A stretch of 64,000 nt of DNA, taken from NCBI GenBank assembly GCA_013397695.1, contig VYZI01000135.1, positions 1,712,403 through 1,776,402 on the forward strand. The letters run 5' to 3'. The notes beneath the pieces are model-generated. The model saw only the letters and a program-made list of their open reading frames with translations, ran no database searches and was not told the origin of the DNA. Positions within the stretch are counted from its first letter, which is position 1; each line of letters begins with the position of its first letter. Made by a program: the position numbers and the translations under genes. This document shows, in pieces, positions 1 through 12,753 of the stretch. Origin of the DNA: Centropus unirufus. Taxonomy: Eukaryota > Chordata > Aves > Cuculiformes > Centropidae.

Positions 1-2093
1 ATGAAAAGTGGGATCAAACAAGAGTCATCAGTCTTGGTAAGAAACTAGCTAACTCTAAATTTGAACAGCCGACTTTGAAGTGGGATCCATGGATATTTGA
101 TGTATTTTCTTAATGCTTCTCAGAGTAAAGGAGGTTCTGAAGATTGTACTCCTTAAAATAGTCATGTGTGAATATGAATAGTTCAATGCAATTTGACTCT
201 GAAAAAAACAGAACTGTAGCTTATCTGCATGCTTTTGTCATGGAATTTAGATGGATACTTCAGGTACAATTATATTAGGTTTCTGTAGTCTTAAGCATTA
301 ATGCTTCAATAGTGTTAATACTTGTATTTTTGTTAGGTTACTGCTTAAAGACCAGGAAAGAACATAATATCTGTCTCTTCTAAGGAGATCAAAACTGCTG
401 TGGAAGAGATGGACCATTGAGAAAATAGATGTAACATACACTGATCACATTATTTAATGTGCTAACTTTGTTGTAGGTGAGATTAATGAAGGATAGAAGG
501 GAGAATTGCTGGGAATCACAGTAAGGCAGAGGAAAAGGAGACAAGGCTAAATGAAACTGAAATGGAAAGATTCTGAAGAGATCAAGGAGAACATAGCTAG
601 GGCAGGGGAAAATCTTCTCATGTGCAATCCTAAGTACAGCCTGGGTGGAGAATGAATTGAGAGCAGCCCTTAAAAGAAGTATTTGGGTGTGCTTGTGAAT
701 GAGAAGTTCAACGTGAGCCAGCAATGTGTGCTTGCAGCTCAGAACCATATCCTGGGCTGCATCTCTTGAGGAAGGTGACTCTGCCTTTTTTACTCTGCTC
801 TCGTGAGACCTCACCTGGAGGTACTGAATTCAGTTCTAGTGTCCTCAGCACAGGAAGGATATTGACCTGTTAGAGCAAGTGCAGAAGAAGCCGCAAAGAT
901 GATCAGAAGGTTGGAGCACCTCTCCTATGAGGACAGGCTGAGAGAGCTGGGGTTCTTCAGCCTAGAGAAGAGAAGGCTCTGAGGAGACCTTCCAGTACTT
1001 GAAGGCAGCCTACAAGAAAGCTGGGGAGGGACTCTTTGTGACGGAAGGGGCGATAATGATTTTAAACTGATAGGGTGGAGATCTAGATTAGATACTAGGA
1101 AGAATTTTTTTACTGTGAGGGTGGTGAGGCACTGGCATGGGTTTCCCAGAGAATTCGTGGAAGCTCCATCCCTGGAGGTGTTCAAGACCAGGCTGGATGA
1201 GGCGATGAACAACCTAATCCAGTGGAAGGTGTCCCTGGCCATGGGAGGATGGTTGGAACTGGATGATCTTTAAGGTCCCTTCCAGATCAAACCGTTCTGT
1301 GATAGGTACAGAAAATTGTCCAAGAGCAGATGCTGTGCAGGTAGATCTAAACTGGAAGGTCAGCTCAGACTAAGAGGCTTCTTGTTTGTATTTTGCTGTA
1401 AAACAACTATACCGCATTTGGCCTGGAGGTGTCCACAAAGGAAGCTTTACTTGTGAGCTTGTCCTGCAACCAGACTTCCTCTGTAAGCCATGTGGGTCTA
1501 TCCCTCTAGTGTGCATGCAAACTTGCTGACTTAAGAGCGTTCTTGTATACAAGAAAAGGTTGCTTCATTGCGGATTGATAAGATCAGCACACAGCCCTAA
1601 AGTTGGCCTAAATGTTAAATCTGTAGTCTAGAAATGAGCTTTACTTTTCTTGGAGTTAGCTGCAGTTTCCACTTAAAGTAGGCAAACTTGATTAAATTTC
1701 TTAAGGTAAGAAACAAGTTGAAGGGGAGGGGAGAATTAATTCTTAGTTAGAAGCTAAATTGGAAAAAATATTTCTTATAGTAAAATCCCAATGAAATGAG
1801 CATACTGACTTCATTATTATTACTGCAGTTCTTAATGATCCTGTCTTTTCAACAGATGTAAATGAGAGAAACATTTACTGAGCTCCTAGCTCTATTGATA
1901 ATCTATAAGGAGGTCAAGAAGTACATCCCTCTTCTTGGTTTCTAGCACTGGTGCTGCTTCCCCTCACCCTTTTGTAATCCTAACTTTGGCCTCAGCTGTG
2001 CTCGTGGTTATTTCTTCTTCTAAAGTTTATACTGTTATATTATATATCTGTTTATACACTTCAAGTGCTTCTTCCTTTTTCTTCCCACATAAG
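1..2093 (+). other. NBN: NBN intronic sequence at the window's left edge
   Basis: No NBN exon was recognised before 2094. The stretch is AT-rich intron carrying the CR1 copy. The exon that precedes 2094 lies beyond the left edge. Confidence 0.75.
600..1305 (+). repeat. CR1 LINE, 3' part (ORF2 end and 3' UTR), sense orientation
   Basis: About 0.7 kb resembling the 3' end of avian CR1. In order: a segment like the reverse-transcriptase C-terminus (GAGACCTCACCTGGAG at about 805), GGAGCACCTCTCCTATGAGG at about 914, CTGTGAGGGTGGTGAGGCAC at about 1114, and GATGATCTTTAAGGTCCCTT at about 1263, ending in the degenerate ATTCTGTGATAG-like 3' end. Frames are broken throughout, so it is a 5'-truncated dead copy within an NBN intron. 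The 5' limit is approximate. Confidence 0.93.
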
Positions 2094-2249
2094 AATGAAA
2101 ACAAACTCCAAGATGACTCCAGCAATCTTCCTAGCAGACTTCTGTTGACTGAGTTTAGATCACTGGTTGTCAGCCATCCAAGTTGGGACAGTCAGTTTAC
2201 TGGAAACATCAGCTACGGGGGAAAGAAAAATTTCAAAATGTTCAAAAAG
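2094..2249 (+). CDS. NBN: NBN exon (fourth from last), start of MRE11-binding region
   Basis: Follows a pyrimidine-rich tract and AAG acceptor (2091-2093) and ends at a GTTAGT donor. It encodes 52 residues including LQDDSSNLPSRLLLTEFRSL and ends with KNFKMFKK. The middle part (VVSHPSWDSQFTGN) resembles mammalian NBN least, as expected for the linker before the MRE11-binding patch. The exon is phase 0 at both ends. Confidence 0.93.
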
Positions 2250-5200
2250 GTTAGTGTGTATTTGAAATGGTCACAAGATGGCACTGTTGAAAAGCACTAG
2301 AATATTGCCTTAAGATTGTAGAAGTATATTATGAAAAGGTTTTTTTTAATTGGTAGTAACTACAGAAAGAACCAATTTAAACACCATATTATACTGTCAG
2401 AGAATGTTTTGCTAATTGATTAGGTATCACACTGACGAAGGTTTACCTCATGCTAGTTTTAGATACCGTACTCTATTCCAAGGTGTACTCTAGGTACTGT
2501 ACTCTATTCCTACTATTCCAAGTAGGAGTAAGTCATTAAGTGATGCCTACCATAGCTTTCGGTTGTACCAACAAAGCCACCAATTTAACTTGTCCAAAGG
2601 TCTACGTATAAAGCATCTGCTATTAAGGATCTTTCACTTTATTCATCTTGAATTTCTAAATAGAAATAAATCTAGTGCCTTACAAAAGTAAGGTGTTTGC
2701 TGGTTTGGATCCTGAAGCTAATTTCAAGTTCATTTTCAGTGCTTTATGTGAAAATAGCCCTTCATCTCATATGCCATACATTTTTATTATTTTTAATAAA
2801 ATTACTAGAATTACATGTCAGTAACACATTTTGTAGAGAATGAGTCACATAACGCATCTTCCAGCTTTCTAGGAGTATACTCTCACTTCTATAAAACATT
2901 TTGAATTTCTGATATTTTCATTTTCACTGTCTTGTAGCAGATTCTTAGGTATTCAATAAGAATCAGTTTGTAATTTTTTCAAAGTCCGCTTAATGTACTG
3001 TCAGATCTATTTAGCATACATAACTGTCGGCTTTATTTCTTTGATAAAAAAGAGGGAGTTAAAATTTTTGTAAATGCTTTGTTCACTTGAATTTCTTTAA
3101 AATAGGATCTCTGATAAGAGTTATTCAAAGAGACTGACTGAGCTTCTTCAGTGATAGCTGAATAGATTTTCTGAATTTGTCAAAGCAGGCCTTTTCACTT
3201 GTGCTTGAATTGTATTCTAATTGTAAGAATTTGTTGTCCAACAGGTGACGTATCCAGGGGCAGGACAACTTCCATACATTATTGGAGGATCAGATTTGAT
3301 TGCTCACCATGCTAAGAAGAATTCTGAGCTAGAAAATTGGTTTAGGCAAGAAATAGAGGTAAGGAATTTTCTCAAATAGGAGCAAACAAAAACTTGACTC
3401 ATGTAAGTGGTCATACCAACCTGTGGTCATTTCTGAAATATATCAGAATGTTTTTACATAAAACCTCAGCCAATTAACTCCTATGCTCATAGGAACATAC
3501 ACTTTAGGGAAGTTATGGAATTCAAGTTGGTGGTAAGGCTTGATTATTTTTCTGATTTTTTGAATTAATTTTACACGGAATATTCATATAATTGGAAAAA
3601 AAATGGTTTAAACAAAATCAGTGATGTAAAAAAAGAACATTCTTTAGCTGAAGCAGCATTATAGACACTTCTGACTTCTAAAAATGTGACAGAAAATTAG
3701 GAAGAATTTCTGTATGGTAATCAGTATTCAAATCATTATGTAGTACAATTAATTTCCTACTCTTGGACAGAACAGAAACCTGAGTAAAAGTCTGATGAAG
3801 CTGACTGAAGAGATATAGCAAGAATAAGTAATGTTTTTTCTACTAGAAAAATCTTTATCTTTGTAAAAGTTCTAAAAAATATTTTATTTTATTGTAATCT
3901 TTGTCTAGCACTTTCATTTTCCAGTAGTTTCTTCAAAAATGCTTGCTGGTGATTTCCTGTTTCCAAGGCCTGACTGAGATTCTATTACATCAGTGGTTTT
4001 AGTCTTTTTTGTGTCTCTAGGTATAAATAATACAGATTGGAATTCCCTTTACACACCGATAATCAGATATTTCTGTAATTATGCTTAAAATGAAAAAAAC
4101 CAACTATTTCTGACCAAAACTGATATCTTGCACAAACTAATCCACTTTATTAGTTGGTAGCAGTAGTCAAACTAGAGTAGAGAAATATGTTATTTAGTGT
4201 GAATATGCACCGAATGCAGTACCTAAAGAGAACATATTTCTTCAGGAAAAATTGCTGAGCAGAGATATATTGCTCTATAGGTTTCATTAGCTTCCTCTTA
4301 ACATCAGTTTATGGAATAATTTTGTTCTTAGGAACAGAATCGACATGCAAGGGAAGAATCACTTGCTGATGATCTCTTTAGGTAAGAGTTTTATGTTTGT
4401 TCTTGAAGTGTATCATTTTCATTACATTTTTTCCGTACATATTCTAATTGTGTAAAATACTTCGACTATTCTTTGGATAATCCCATTATTCCCATGTATG
4501 GAATACATCCCAAATGACTCATCAACATCTATCAAATTTTTTTATGCCTTTAAACTTTCTATTTAATTCAGACTTGCTACAATATTTTAGTAAAAACATT
4601 CTCAAACAAAAATGTTGCTATTAGCTGTTTCATATTCACCAGTGTGATCACAAAGGCTAGACCTTCTAGGGTCAGGCTTTCTGCCCTTAGTCATTGCTAG
4701 AGCCTAAATGAAGCGTTTTGGTCTCACATTTAAGTCAGCCAAGAAAAAGTGATGGGGTCTGCCACTTTTTCATTCTGGCCATGACACTTGTCTGTCCTTG
4801 TGCTGAGTCATTTGAAGGACCTAAAGCAATAGAATACTATTCTGTGAAAAAGACTGGAAGGACTTTCTTTTCTTACTTTTGAAGTAACAATTCCCTGAAT
4901 TTATAAAAAAAAAATAAATAAGAGAAGTCCTTCAGTGTGGCCATTCTTTGTCTTTGAGACCTTAAGCTGTTTTCAGACCCATTCACAATGAAAGAGCTCC
5001 CACTTTTTTTCACTTGTTCGGAACTCTCTCAATGCTTTACTGTCTTTCCAGTTTTCAGAGTGAGGAGCGGAGGGAATTTTACATTGATCATTCTGTGCTC
5101 CTGAGTTCTAGTAGTCATTAATTCTGTCTGAATCGGTGCTTAAATTGCTGGATTTTGAATGATTTCTTTGGTAGGTTCAGATTCACCTTGGCTGTGTTTG

Positions 5201-7565
5201 CTGTTCCTTTTTTCCATAACTCATTACAATTGCCAAAAATGCAGTCTGTTTCAGCAGTTTTCTTCAATAAAACCCACTTTAGTTGTCTACTGCTTTCACT
5301 AATCTCTCTTTTGAAAGAGGGTATCATCCTATTTAGTTGATTTCCTGTCCAGTTACTTTCAGCTGTAATCCCAAGTTAATAATCACTTGCTAACTAAAAA
5401 AATTCTAAGCCAAATTTGCCATTTTGTTCAGTTTTTACATCTACAATGCAGCCTTTAAATATGTCAGTTATGAAGGTATTTATAAAGCCACGGTGCAGCC
5501 TGATGTTCAAAAATATCTTTCAAAACACAGCAGTGGAAACTTGCATAATTTGCATGCATTCATACTTAGAATTTTTTACCTCAACTCCTGTTTATTTAGG
5601 ATAGTTATGCTTACTGAAGTTTCCAGAGTCAAAACTATGAAAACACATAATTTAATGTCCATCAGTTTGTAACCTACTTCTAATTTTGTCCTTAATTCTC
5701 TGTAAAACTACTTGTTATAATGTCAACAGCCTCAATTTCTCACGAAAATTGCATTTGAAGGCCATTAGGAAAAGTCATGCAATGCCCAAGGAAAAGGTGA
5801 CTTAGAAAGAAATGCTCTACCATGAACTCTACTGAGTAAAAAAACTGAGATAGAGGAGGAATGCACATCATACCATCCGCTAAGACTGCATTTAAACAAA
5901 TTGTGTTCAGTAATAGCCCTTTATATCCTTCATTCCCTGTTCCCAACAATGTCTTTTGTTTCTTTTTGTCCATTCACTCACAATAGTGGAATCTCTGTAG
6001 CCCTTTTTCCATTTCAGGCCACAGGCAGTGTAGTTTCCTTTCTCTGATAATGTTGTTCAATTATTTTATTTTGTCTGGAAAACATCTTCCAGGCTTCATT
6101 TAACACTGAAAATGGCTGGAGGTCAGGTGGGGGACGTTACATAAAAAGGTGTTTACGACTGTCAGTGTCAGTGTCTCCACAGATGGTCACATTCAGGGTT
6201 GAAGGTGTTGGTGTCCTGATGGCAGGTTTCCATGTTGTATCATCCCTTTCTATCTGCTTATCTTTCCCCCGATCCCTCCTCCTTCCAAACACCCAAAACA
6301 TGATTTTGTGTCCAGGACATATTTAAATGTTAGAACTAATCTGTTGCAATGCCATAGGAATAAATTCAAATAAATGCTTTGAAATCTAATATAAGGATCT
6401 CAATTTGTTTAGCAAAGATTTCATTATTTTTTTTAGTTTTTATGTGAAGAAACAGGCAACCACTGTTTGACTTCTCACTTGCTGACTAACTAGTGCTTGA
6501 CTAACACTAAAAAAAATGTGTATTTGGGTAGAAAAAAAATGTATAGTGACGAAGGATGTTTTTTGTCCAAATCTCTATCAGAGACATGATACTGCTTGTC
6601 AACATCAGTAAGAGCCATTCAGAAAGTCTTAAATCTTACTGCATTACCAGCTTGTGCTTTTAATTAACAGTTAATAATAAATAATTTTTTTCAGAGGTTA
6701 CACTTCTCACTTTTTTCCGGAGCTGAGTTGTACAGGAACAGCAGTCACTTCTAATACCTTTCTAGTTTTGTGGTGGGGTCATTTGGCTCACAAGTTGTCA
6801 CAATTTCCTGTCTAAGCAAAAAGAGTCTTGATGAATGAGAACAGAATTAGTGGAAGTAAAACTGCCTGGTCATTCAGTTGTGTCCATAAGTTATTCATGC
6901 ATGAAGACAAAACACATCAGAATTCCAAAGAAGTGACACAGGATTTGGGGAGATGAAGCACAAATGGAGAGAAGTAGAAGGCCAAGTGATAGCGGTGTCA
7001 AGCAGAGGCAAACTAAGCATATTGCAGTAAATCACGTAACTATTTAGTATATCCACACAGTGGATATAAATTACTAAAAATCAATCAGAAGCTACATAAA
7101 GGGGAAGGTAAGGCAAGGAACTACTTTGTGTGGGAATAGGAAGCAGAGGTGTTTTGTCTGAAGTTGTGGCCAAATATTCATTGCTATGAGTATATAAACA
7201 TACCCCCACCCCTCCTTTTTCTTTTAGCAAGGAACTTTGTGTTTGGAGATTGAAGGCTTGGATAAGATTGGTCATGCATCAGATTTAATGTTTTTAAGTC
7301 GCTAGGAAGTCAGTGAAAATTTTAGTGAAGATTATCTCTAGTTCATACAGAGGTTCTGGTTTATGCATCCTTCAGTCAAACTGCAGGAACTGTTGTTACA
7401 GAAGTGCAGTCAGGGAAAGGACTGAACACTGACCTGTCCCCTGTTATGAATACATAATAAAACCATGTACAAAACATTGTTAACTTTTAACATTGTTTTA
7501 CTTATTTGTGACAAAGTTTTCTTTTATGTTGCAGATACGATCCTAATGTGAAAAGGAGGAGATGA
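2094..7565 (+). CDS. NBN: NBN (nibrin), last four coding exons, 3' partial gene
   Basis: Nibrin is the regulatory subunit of the nuclear MRE11-RAD50-NBN complex, which senses DNA double-strand breaks and activates ATM. Four exons with consensus splice sites join in phase: 2094-2249, 3245-3358, 4332-4381 and 7535-7565 (lengths 156, 114, 50 and 31 nt), encoding the C-terminal 116 residues and ending with TGA at 7563-7565. Conserved landmarks are LLLTEFRSLV, then KNFKMFKK next to VTYPGAGQLPYIIGGSDLI (the MRE11-binding region of vertebrate NBN), then EESLADDLFRYDP (the ATM-binding acidic/aromatic motif), ending in a basic KRRR tail. Exon lengths and order match what I recall for the last four exons of human NBN. 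The FHA and BRCT domains lie upstream of the window. The gene converges on OSGIN2, as in mammals. No frameshift or in-frame stop is seen. Confidence 0.96.
2464..2519 (+). repeat. Small imperfect tandem duplication, 31-bp period
   Basis: The 16-mer TAC(C/T)GTACTCTATTCC occurs at 2464-2479 and 2495-2510, followed by a third partial TACTATTCC. It lies in the NBN intron between 2249 and 3245 with no evident function. Confidence 0.7.
3245..3358 (+). CDS. NBN: NBN exon (third from last), MRE11-interaction segment
   Basis: ACAG acceptor and GTAAGG donor, 114 nt, phase 0 at both ends. It encodes 38 residues from VTYPGAGQLP through IIGGSDLIAHHAKK to NWFRQEIE, nearly identical to vertebrate nibrin. 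Confidence 0.95.
4332..4381 (+). CDS. NBN: NBN exon (second from last), ATM-binding acidic motif
   Basis: A 50-nt exon between a TTCTTAG acceptor and a GTAAGAG donor. It encodes EQNRHAREESLADDLF plus two bases of an Arg codon. The EESLADDL core is the acidic part of the motif that recruits ATM. It is too short to be found by open-frame length alone. Confidence 0.95.
4382..7534 (+). other. NBN: NBN last intron
   Basis: A 3.15 kb AT-rich intron bounded by GTAAGAG and GCAG. Short open frames in it (for example near 5155-5670) have no recognisable protein similarity and appear fortuitous. No interspersed repeat was identified. Confidence 0.8.
7535..7565 (+). CDS. NBN: NBN terminal coding exon with stop
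   Basis: TTTTATGTTGCAG acceptor, then 31 nt completing Arg and encoding YDPNVKRRR followed by TGA. The FRY aromatic pair of the ATM-binding motif is split across the preceding 3.15 kb intron. The basic end matches other nibrins. Confidence 0.95.
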
Positions 7566-7698
7566 GTTGTGACCTGAATTTACAGTGATTCTCTAGCAAA
7601 ATCTGCTTCGCTTCCTTAAGTTTGCTGGTTAAATTGTTTAAGATATACCTACATGCCATCTGAGCTACATGTAAGACTTGGTTTTAAGTCTTGCTTCT

Positions 7699-7704
7699 AT
7701 TAAA
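7699..7704 (+). terminator. Candidate NBN proximal poly(A) signal (ATTAAA)
   Basis: ATTAAA lies 134 nt after the NBN stop codon in a short 3' UTR. Human NBN is known to make two transcript lengths, so a proximal and a distal site are plausible. Cleavage cannot be seen from sequence. Confidence 0.4.
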
Positions 7705-8513
7705 GAAAGAGAAAAGCTTTTTTGACTGCTTGGTACTTAATGGATTGCACGGTTTTAACACATTAACAATATTTGCTTCAGAATAATGCTCAGTAAAATA
7801 CCATAGATAATTAGGATTTTATTTTAGGCTGTTTAATCTTTGCTTATCACTACTATTCTGGGAAAAGAAGAAAAGTTAGCATCAGGCTTTTTTTTTGGTG
7901 GTTTTTTTTTTTTTGGAAAGGCTTTGTTAGTTTTGTATCTTGTCAGTTTTTTCTTGAGGTGGAGGCTTTTGAGAACTTCATAAATGAGACCAAACTCTAA
8001 ATTTGTATCAGAGTAAACAAAACATGTTTAACATCAATAAGGTCAAGCATCTACCTGGTTTTGAAGTTGGAGGCATCAAATTAGTTGTAGCCAGTCACCA
8101 ACTTTGTATGATGGCAGATTTAAAACAAGTGTTTAAATCTTAAAATTCAGTTATTTTTTTGCCCTATTATGTCTTCAGAACTTCAATATTTGTTTGAACA
8201 GCCTACAGTTAGACTAGAAACACTCCTATAAACTCAGAAATAAGATATGAAAAAATCTTGCAGCAACAGTAAGCTGTCAAATTTGGTTTCTTAGGAAGAG
8301 AGGGGGATGCAAGGGCATTTTTTTTTCTGCATATTCCCTTTCCTTTTCAAAAAGGAGACTTGTGTTTTGAAAATGGATGTTTAAGAAAAGATACGTATAC
8401 AGAAAGCCCAAAAGCTACATGATGAGAGCCATCAGATTATGTGGATCTATGTACTTTCCTGTAGTACTAAATGAGAAATAACATGCATTTCCCAGAAGTG
8501 TAAATTCTGATAG

Positions 8514-8519
8514 AATAAA
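8514..8519 (+). terminator. Candidate NBN distal poly(A) signal (AATAAA)
   Basis: Canonical AATAAA about 0.95 kb past the NBN stop, followed by T-rich sequence (TGTAATTTCTTTTTAG) that could be the downstream element. Assignment is inference. Confidence 0.4.
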
Positions 8520-11500
8520 GTCTCATATCCTGTAATTTCTTTTTAGTTGTTAGGAGACTCAAGTTAGAGAGAAGACTAAATGTTATAGTCTCCTGGAGCC
8601 ATGTGGTTATAGGAGAAGCAGCATGTAAAAAGTAAGATTTACACTTTCAAAACAGATCTATTTGTATGGAGTTTCCCTGGAAAATAAAATAAAAAATAAT
8701 AAAAAAGTTGAAATCGCCAGACCAGGGAGGGGTAGAGAAGCCAAGTTCTTGTTATTGGAAGTGATGACCTTTATCTGTACCTTTACTTTTTTTTTTTTTA
8801 GTCAGTTTATGAAAAATTTGTTTTTCTACGTAATTCCACCATCTACATCAAGAAAACTGCTACCCATTTTTGAGTTAGGAAAGCTCATTTTAATGATCTG
8901 GGAATCTGGAATTTGAAGGATTCTACTGGAAGTACAGTGAGAAAATCCTTCCTGATTTTCTCCTCTGCTGTATGGAGCATATAGATGAAGATGGACAGTG
9001 GCTCCATCATGTCCGGTTTGAAGAGGTGGGATGGTAGTATCTTCTTCCTTATGTGAGGAAGTAATTTTGCTGATGTAGTTGAACTGAAAGTAGTCAGTAG
9101 AAAAGCAATGTCCTCTGACAAGAGCTCAGAACATGCTGCAAGATGGTCAGACCTATTTTAAGCCACTCTGTCATAGATCAGAGTGGAGAACATCCTGTGT
9201 ATATCGAGATAGCAGATATACTGAAGTCAGCATGGTCACATGCTCTCAGAAAATACTTGGTCTTCACAACCAGCCTTTCCTCTGGTCTATTTTGGCATCT
9301 TCTTGATCACTTGGTCAGGGCTGTCCAGAGTGATACATGAAGTGCAAGTTCAGCAACAGCTATGAGAGTGGTTTGGTATTTTATGTTTATATCGGGGCAC
9401 ATGAAATGGACAATTTTATAGGTAAAGCAAAAGCTGTGACCCCAAACAAGGGCAAATAATTCTGCACTTCAGAACTTTTACATTGTGCTCCACTTTCAGT
9501 GTGTGAGGCATGTGCTTTGTGGTTTCAATATTCAGCTCACTGGTTTTCTGAGAGAACTTGTGTGATGTTGATTTTTGTGATGTTGACATTTAAGGTTCCT
9601 CTCATATGCCTCAAACCACAACCCGCAAACATGCCCACCTTACTGACAAAATCATGCTTGCCACCTAAAAATACATCTCTGCAGAAGCTTATCTTCAGAT
9701 CTCATTTCTCGCATTTTTCTGTGTACCAAAGTTTATTTGGGGGTTTATTGGAGTAGTTTTGTGGTTTGTTGTTTTTTTTTTTTTATAGCATGCATTATCT
9801 TTTGTTCAGGCTGCTCACAGGAAGGAGATGCACACAATACATAAACATGCTTTTTATTAGCAAGGCTTTTAAAATACAGTCTTGCATTCAGCAGCTTAAC
9901 TGAACAGAGTTTAATGAAGATTTAATTAATCCATGCACCAGTAAAATACAGGGTGGGTGCAGGAACAGCATGCTTAAGTTTCAGTTTAACTCACACCAGT
10001 TTCATCTGACTTCCTGTCTTTCCCGCAGCAGTTGTGGAAGCCACTGCCTTTTTTGGCCAGACAGCCACGGTATTCTCATTGTTGAAGTTTGCTTTCTCTT
10101 TCTGTCCATTCATGTCTGTGAGTCTGCCCCTTCTACCCTTTCTCCCCATCTTCTCCCAGAATGTGGGCTGGTTCAGCCGGGCTGGCTTCTCCCATGTCAC
10201 TGCGCAGTTTCTACATGCTGAAAGGGTGCTTGCAGTCAGCTTCACTTCCCTGCATCCACTGGCATCCCCCTTGACTTCCTCCAGGAATGCTAAGCTCCCT
10301 TCATTACCACCATTCCTGATGTGCCTGAGGTAAATGTCTTTACCACCAAACATCAGTTTGTAACTGAGACAGTAGCTGAAGTCACTGCTCCAGACCTACC
10401 TTCACCCCCTCCCAGTTCTCCTATTATCAGTCCTTCCCTTACTCTGTTCCATTTCTTGCGTCTATCCTTGGTCACATTTGGCCAGATCTGGTGTTGGAGT
10501 CACAAACTGGCTACTTCCAACAGCGATCTGATATCTCCTTAAAACTTAAGCCAGAAATGGCATGACCTGACTTCCCTTCCATTATCCCTCACTCTTCCTT
10601 TTACAATGTTTCAATAACCACTCTCACCACATTCTAGCGAGATAGTTAGGAAAATGCAATGCAAAATCCTAACAAGCAACTTTCCCTGTCACTTGCTTTA
10701 GCGCTCTGCTTAGACCACTCTGCCCCAGCTTCGACTGTCAAAATCTCTCAAGTGTTGGCTGCAGCACTAGATCCATGCAAATCAAACTTTTTATAAATAC
10801 TACAGCTCCCTAAAGGCCTCTTCCTCCCCAGTCTGCTTTTAAGATTTTTCCTCTGACTTAAGAGTTCCTCACTTGAAACAAAAATATTTGACTTCTAGAT
10901 GGAACTGGTTTAATATTGCTCTCAGCCTTTCATCTCTCATCACTCTTCACAGATGAAGACAGACCAAGATTAGCATGCAAGCCTCAGCTACATTTATCAT
11001 CTAATCAAAGCTGAGGTTTTGCTCCTGAGTTGCTTGCAGCTCAGAAGGAGAATTTACTTCATCTGACAGCAAATGTTCTGTGCACATTTACATTGCTTGT
11101 TGAACAAAACAGGTATGACCTAAACATACTCCAGCAAAAGCAGAAATAGAGGCATTTTACATGGAAATGACATTTTCGTAGTATTTTATCTTCAAGTCTG
11201 GGTGTATTGTGTGTGAACAAAAAATATAAGTGGATGAATAGAAGCTTTTATCCCATTTAGAACTGAACTTCCACAACCTGTGTATCAGGTCTAACTGGGA
11301 ATAGGCAAGATCAGACTATGGCATTCCCAGACTGTGCCAGGTAGGTGTAACGTAGTGGGGTCAGTTGTTGAACAGCAATAACTCAATGTTCACATGGAAG
11401 CTGGGCATGAAAAATGAACCATTTCCCTCTCCTTGGAATATCAAAGCCGTCTGATCACCTTCTCTCTAGCTTAAATTTGTGGACAACTATTTTTTTCTTT

Positions 11501-12735
11501 ACATGCCTCATTAAGAAAACCCCTAAAATATCAAGATTCTGTAATATTTTGTGAATACATGATAAATCTTGTTCATTTCCTTTATGCAGGCATGTAAGTC
11601 TACAGAGTGTGTCCAGGAATATGAAGATGAATTTTAGATTATTGGAGCATCTACTGTAGACAACATAGGCTGATGCTCTTTGCCACTGATCTCACAATAC
11701 AGAAGGGAAAGTGCAAATCAGATTAACTTAGTCTCCAGAACAAGTCCTTCCAAAAGGACAGGAGAGCTAAGGATACAAAGTATATTTTTTCCAGGTTTTT
11801 ACGATTGCTGATGACCTCTAGGTTATAAAAGTTATGTTGATATCCCTATAAATAGAAAACAAAATCATTGTTATAAAATCAACTAGCATGCAGTCAGATG
11901 TGACCTCAAGTTCACGGTCTGTAGAAGCTGAAATGTTCCATCATGTGTGTAAGCACAAAACCCTCCTTAATACAGGGCTGAGCTTCACTATAATTACTAA
12001 ATTATACTGCAACACCAATTTCCCCCCGTAATCCTTGTTCCTTACGCCAGTCATCTTTGACCACACATTTCCTTGTGTAATTGAAGCTTCAAAAATCAGC
12101 CAAATACTTCATGTGCACCACGTTCCCCAAATGTAGTATTTTTCAGAAAAAGAGCTGTTTATAACTCAATATTCTACCTACAAGTCATACACTTAACGTC
12201 ACCAAAGCCTTCCCTTCTCTGTCGAAGATATTTAATTTTTCATTGTTTCTGCTAAACATAATCAATTATCCAAACGAAGCATGACTTTTCTTTCATGTTG
12301 GGTAAGGAGAAAAAAGGGAAGTTGATGTCCAAAAAACTGTCAAGTCATTTGAGGTACTGTGCTTCCATCTTGCTCTCACCTCAAAAAATAATCCAAAGTG
12401 ATGACCAAATATTTTTTACTGTATTACCTAAATTAAAATTTAAGCCTTTTAGCACATTTTGTTCTGTAACTTCTTCCGAATTAAATCATTACTATATGGA
12501 TGATAATAAAATGGAATAATCGGCTGCCTTCAAGGCATGTATGTGCTACCTCTTGCTGTTCGAAAATGTTGGGGTTACAACACAGATTCTGCCATTACAT
12601 AAAAATAACCATGTACTTTTTCAGAAGTAGAAAATAGGGTACTAGTGCAACCAAGTCTCATTCTTGGCACAACACTTCACTGACCCAGTCCTACAGCTTC
12701 TGGAGCAACTCCAGTTGCTTCTAGTTGATGTGTGC

Positions 12736-12753
12736 ATTGCACTTCAGTGCAAT
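12736..12753. repeat. Short perfect hairpin
   Basis: ATTGCAC (12736-12742), a 4-nt loop TTCA, then GTGCAAT (12747-12753). The stem is only 7 bp, too short for a microRNA precursor. Confidence 0.6.

Noticed and set aside
389..1242. Minus-strand open frames of 141 and 105 codons
   Set aside because: They lie largely antisense to the CR1 copy at 600-1305 and show no protein similarity.
1935..2093. Upstream open extension of the NBN exon at 2094
   Set aside because: The open frame continues leftward only as intron. The AG acceptor at 2092-2093 and the NBN similarity both begin at 2094.
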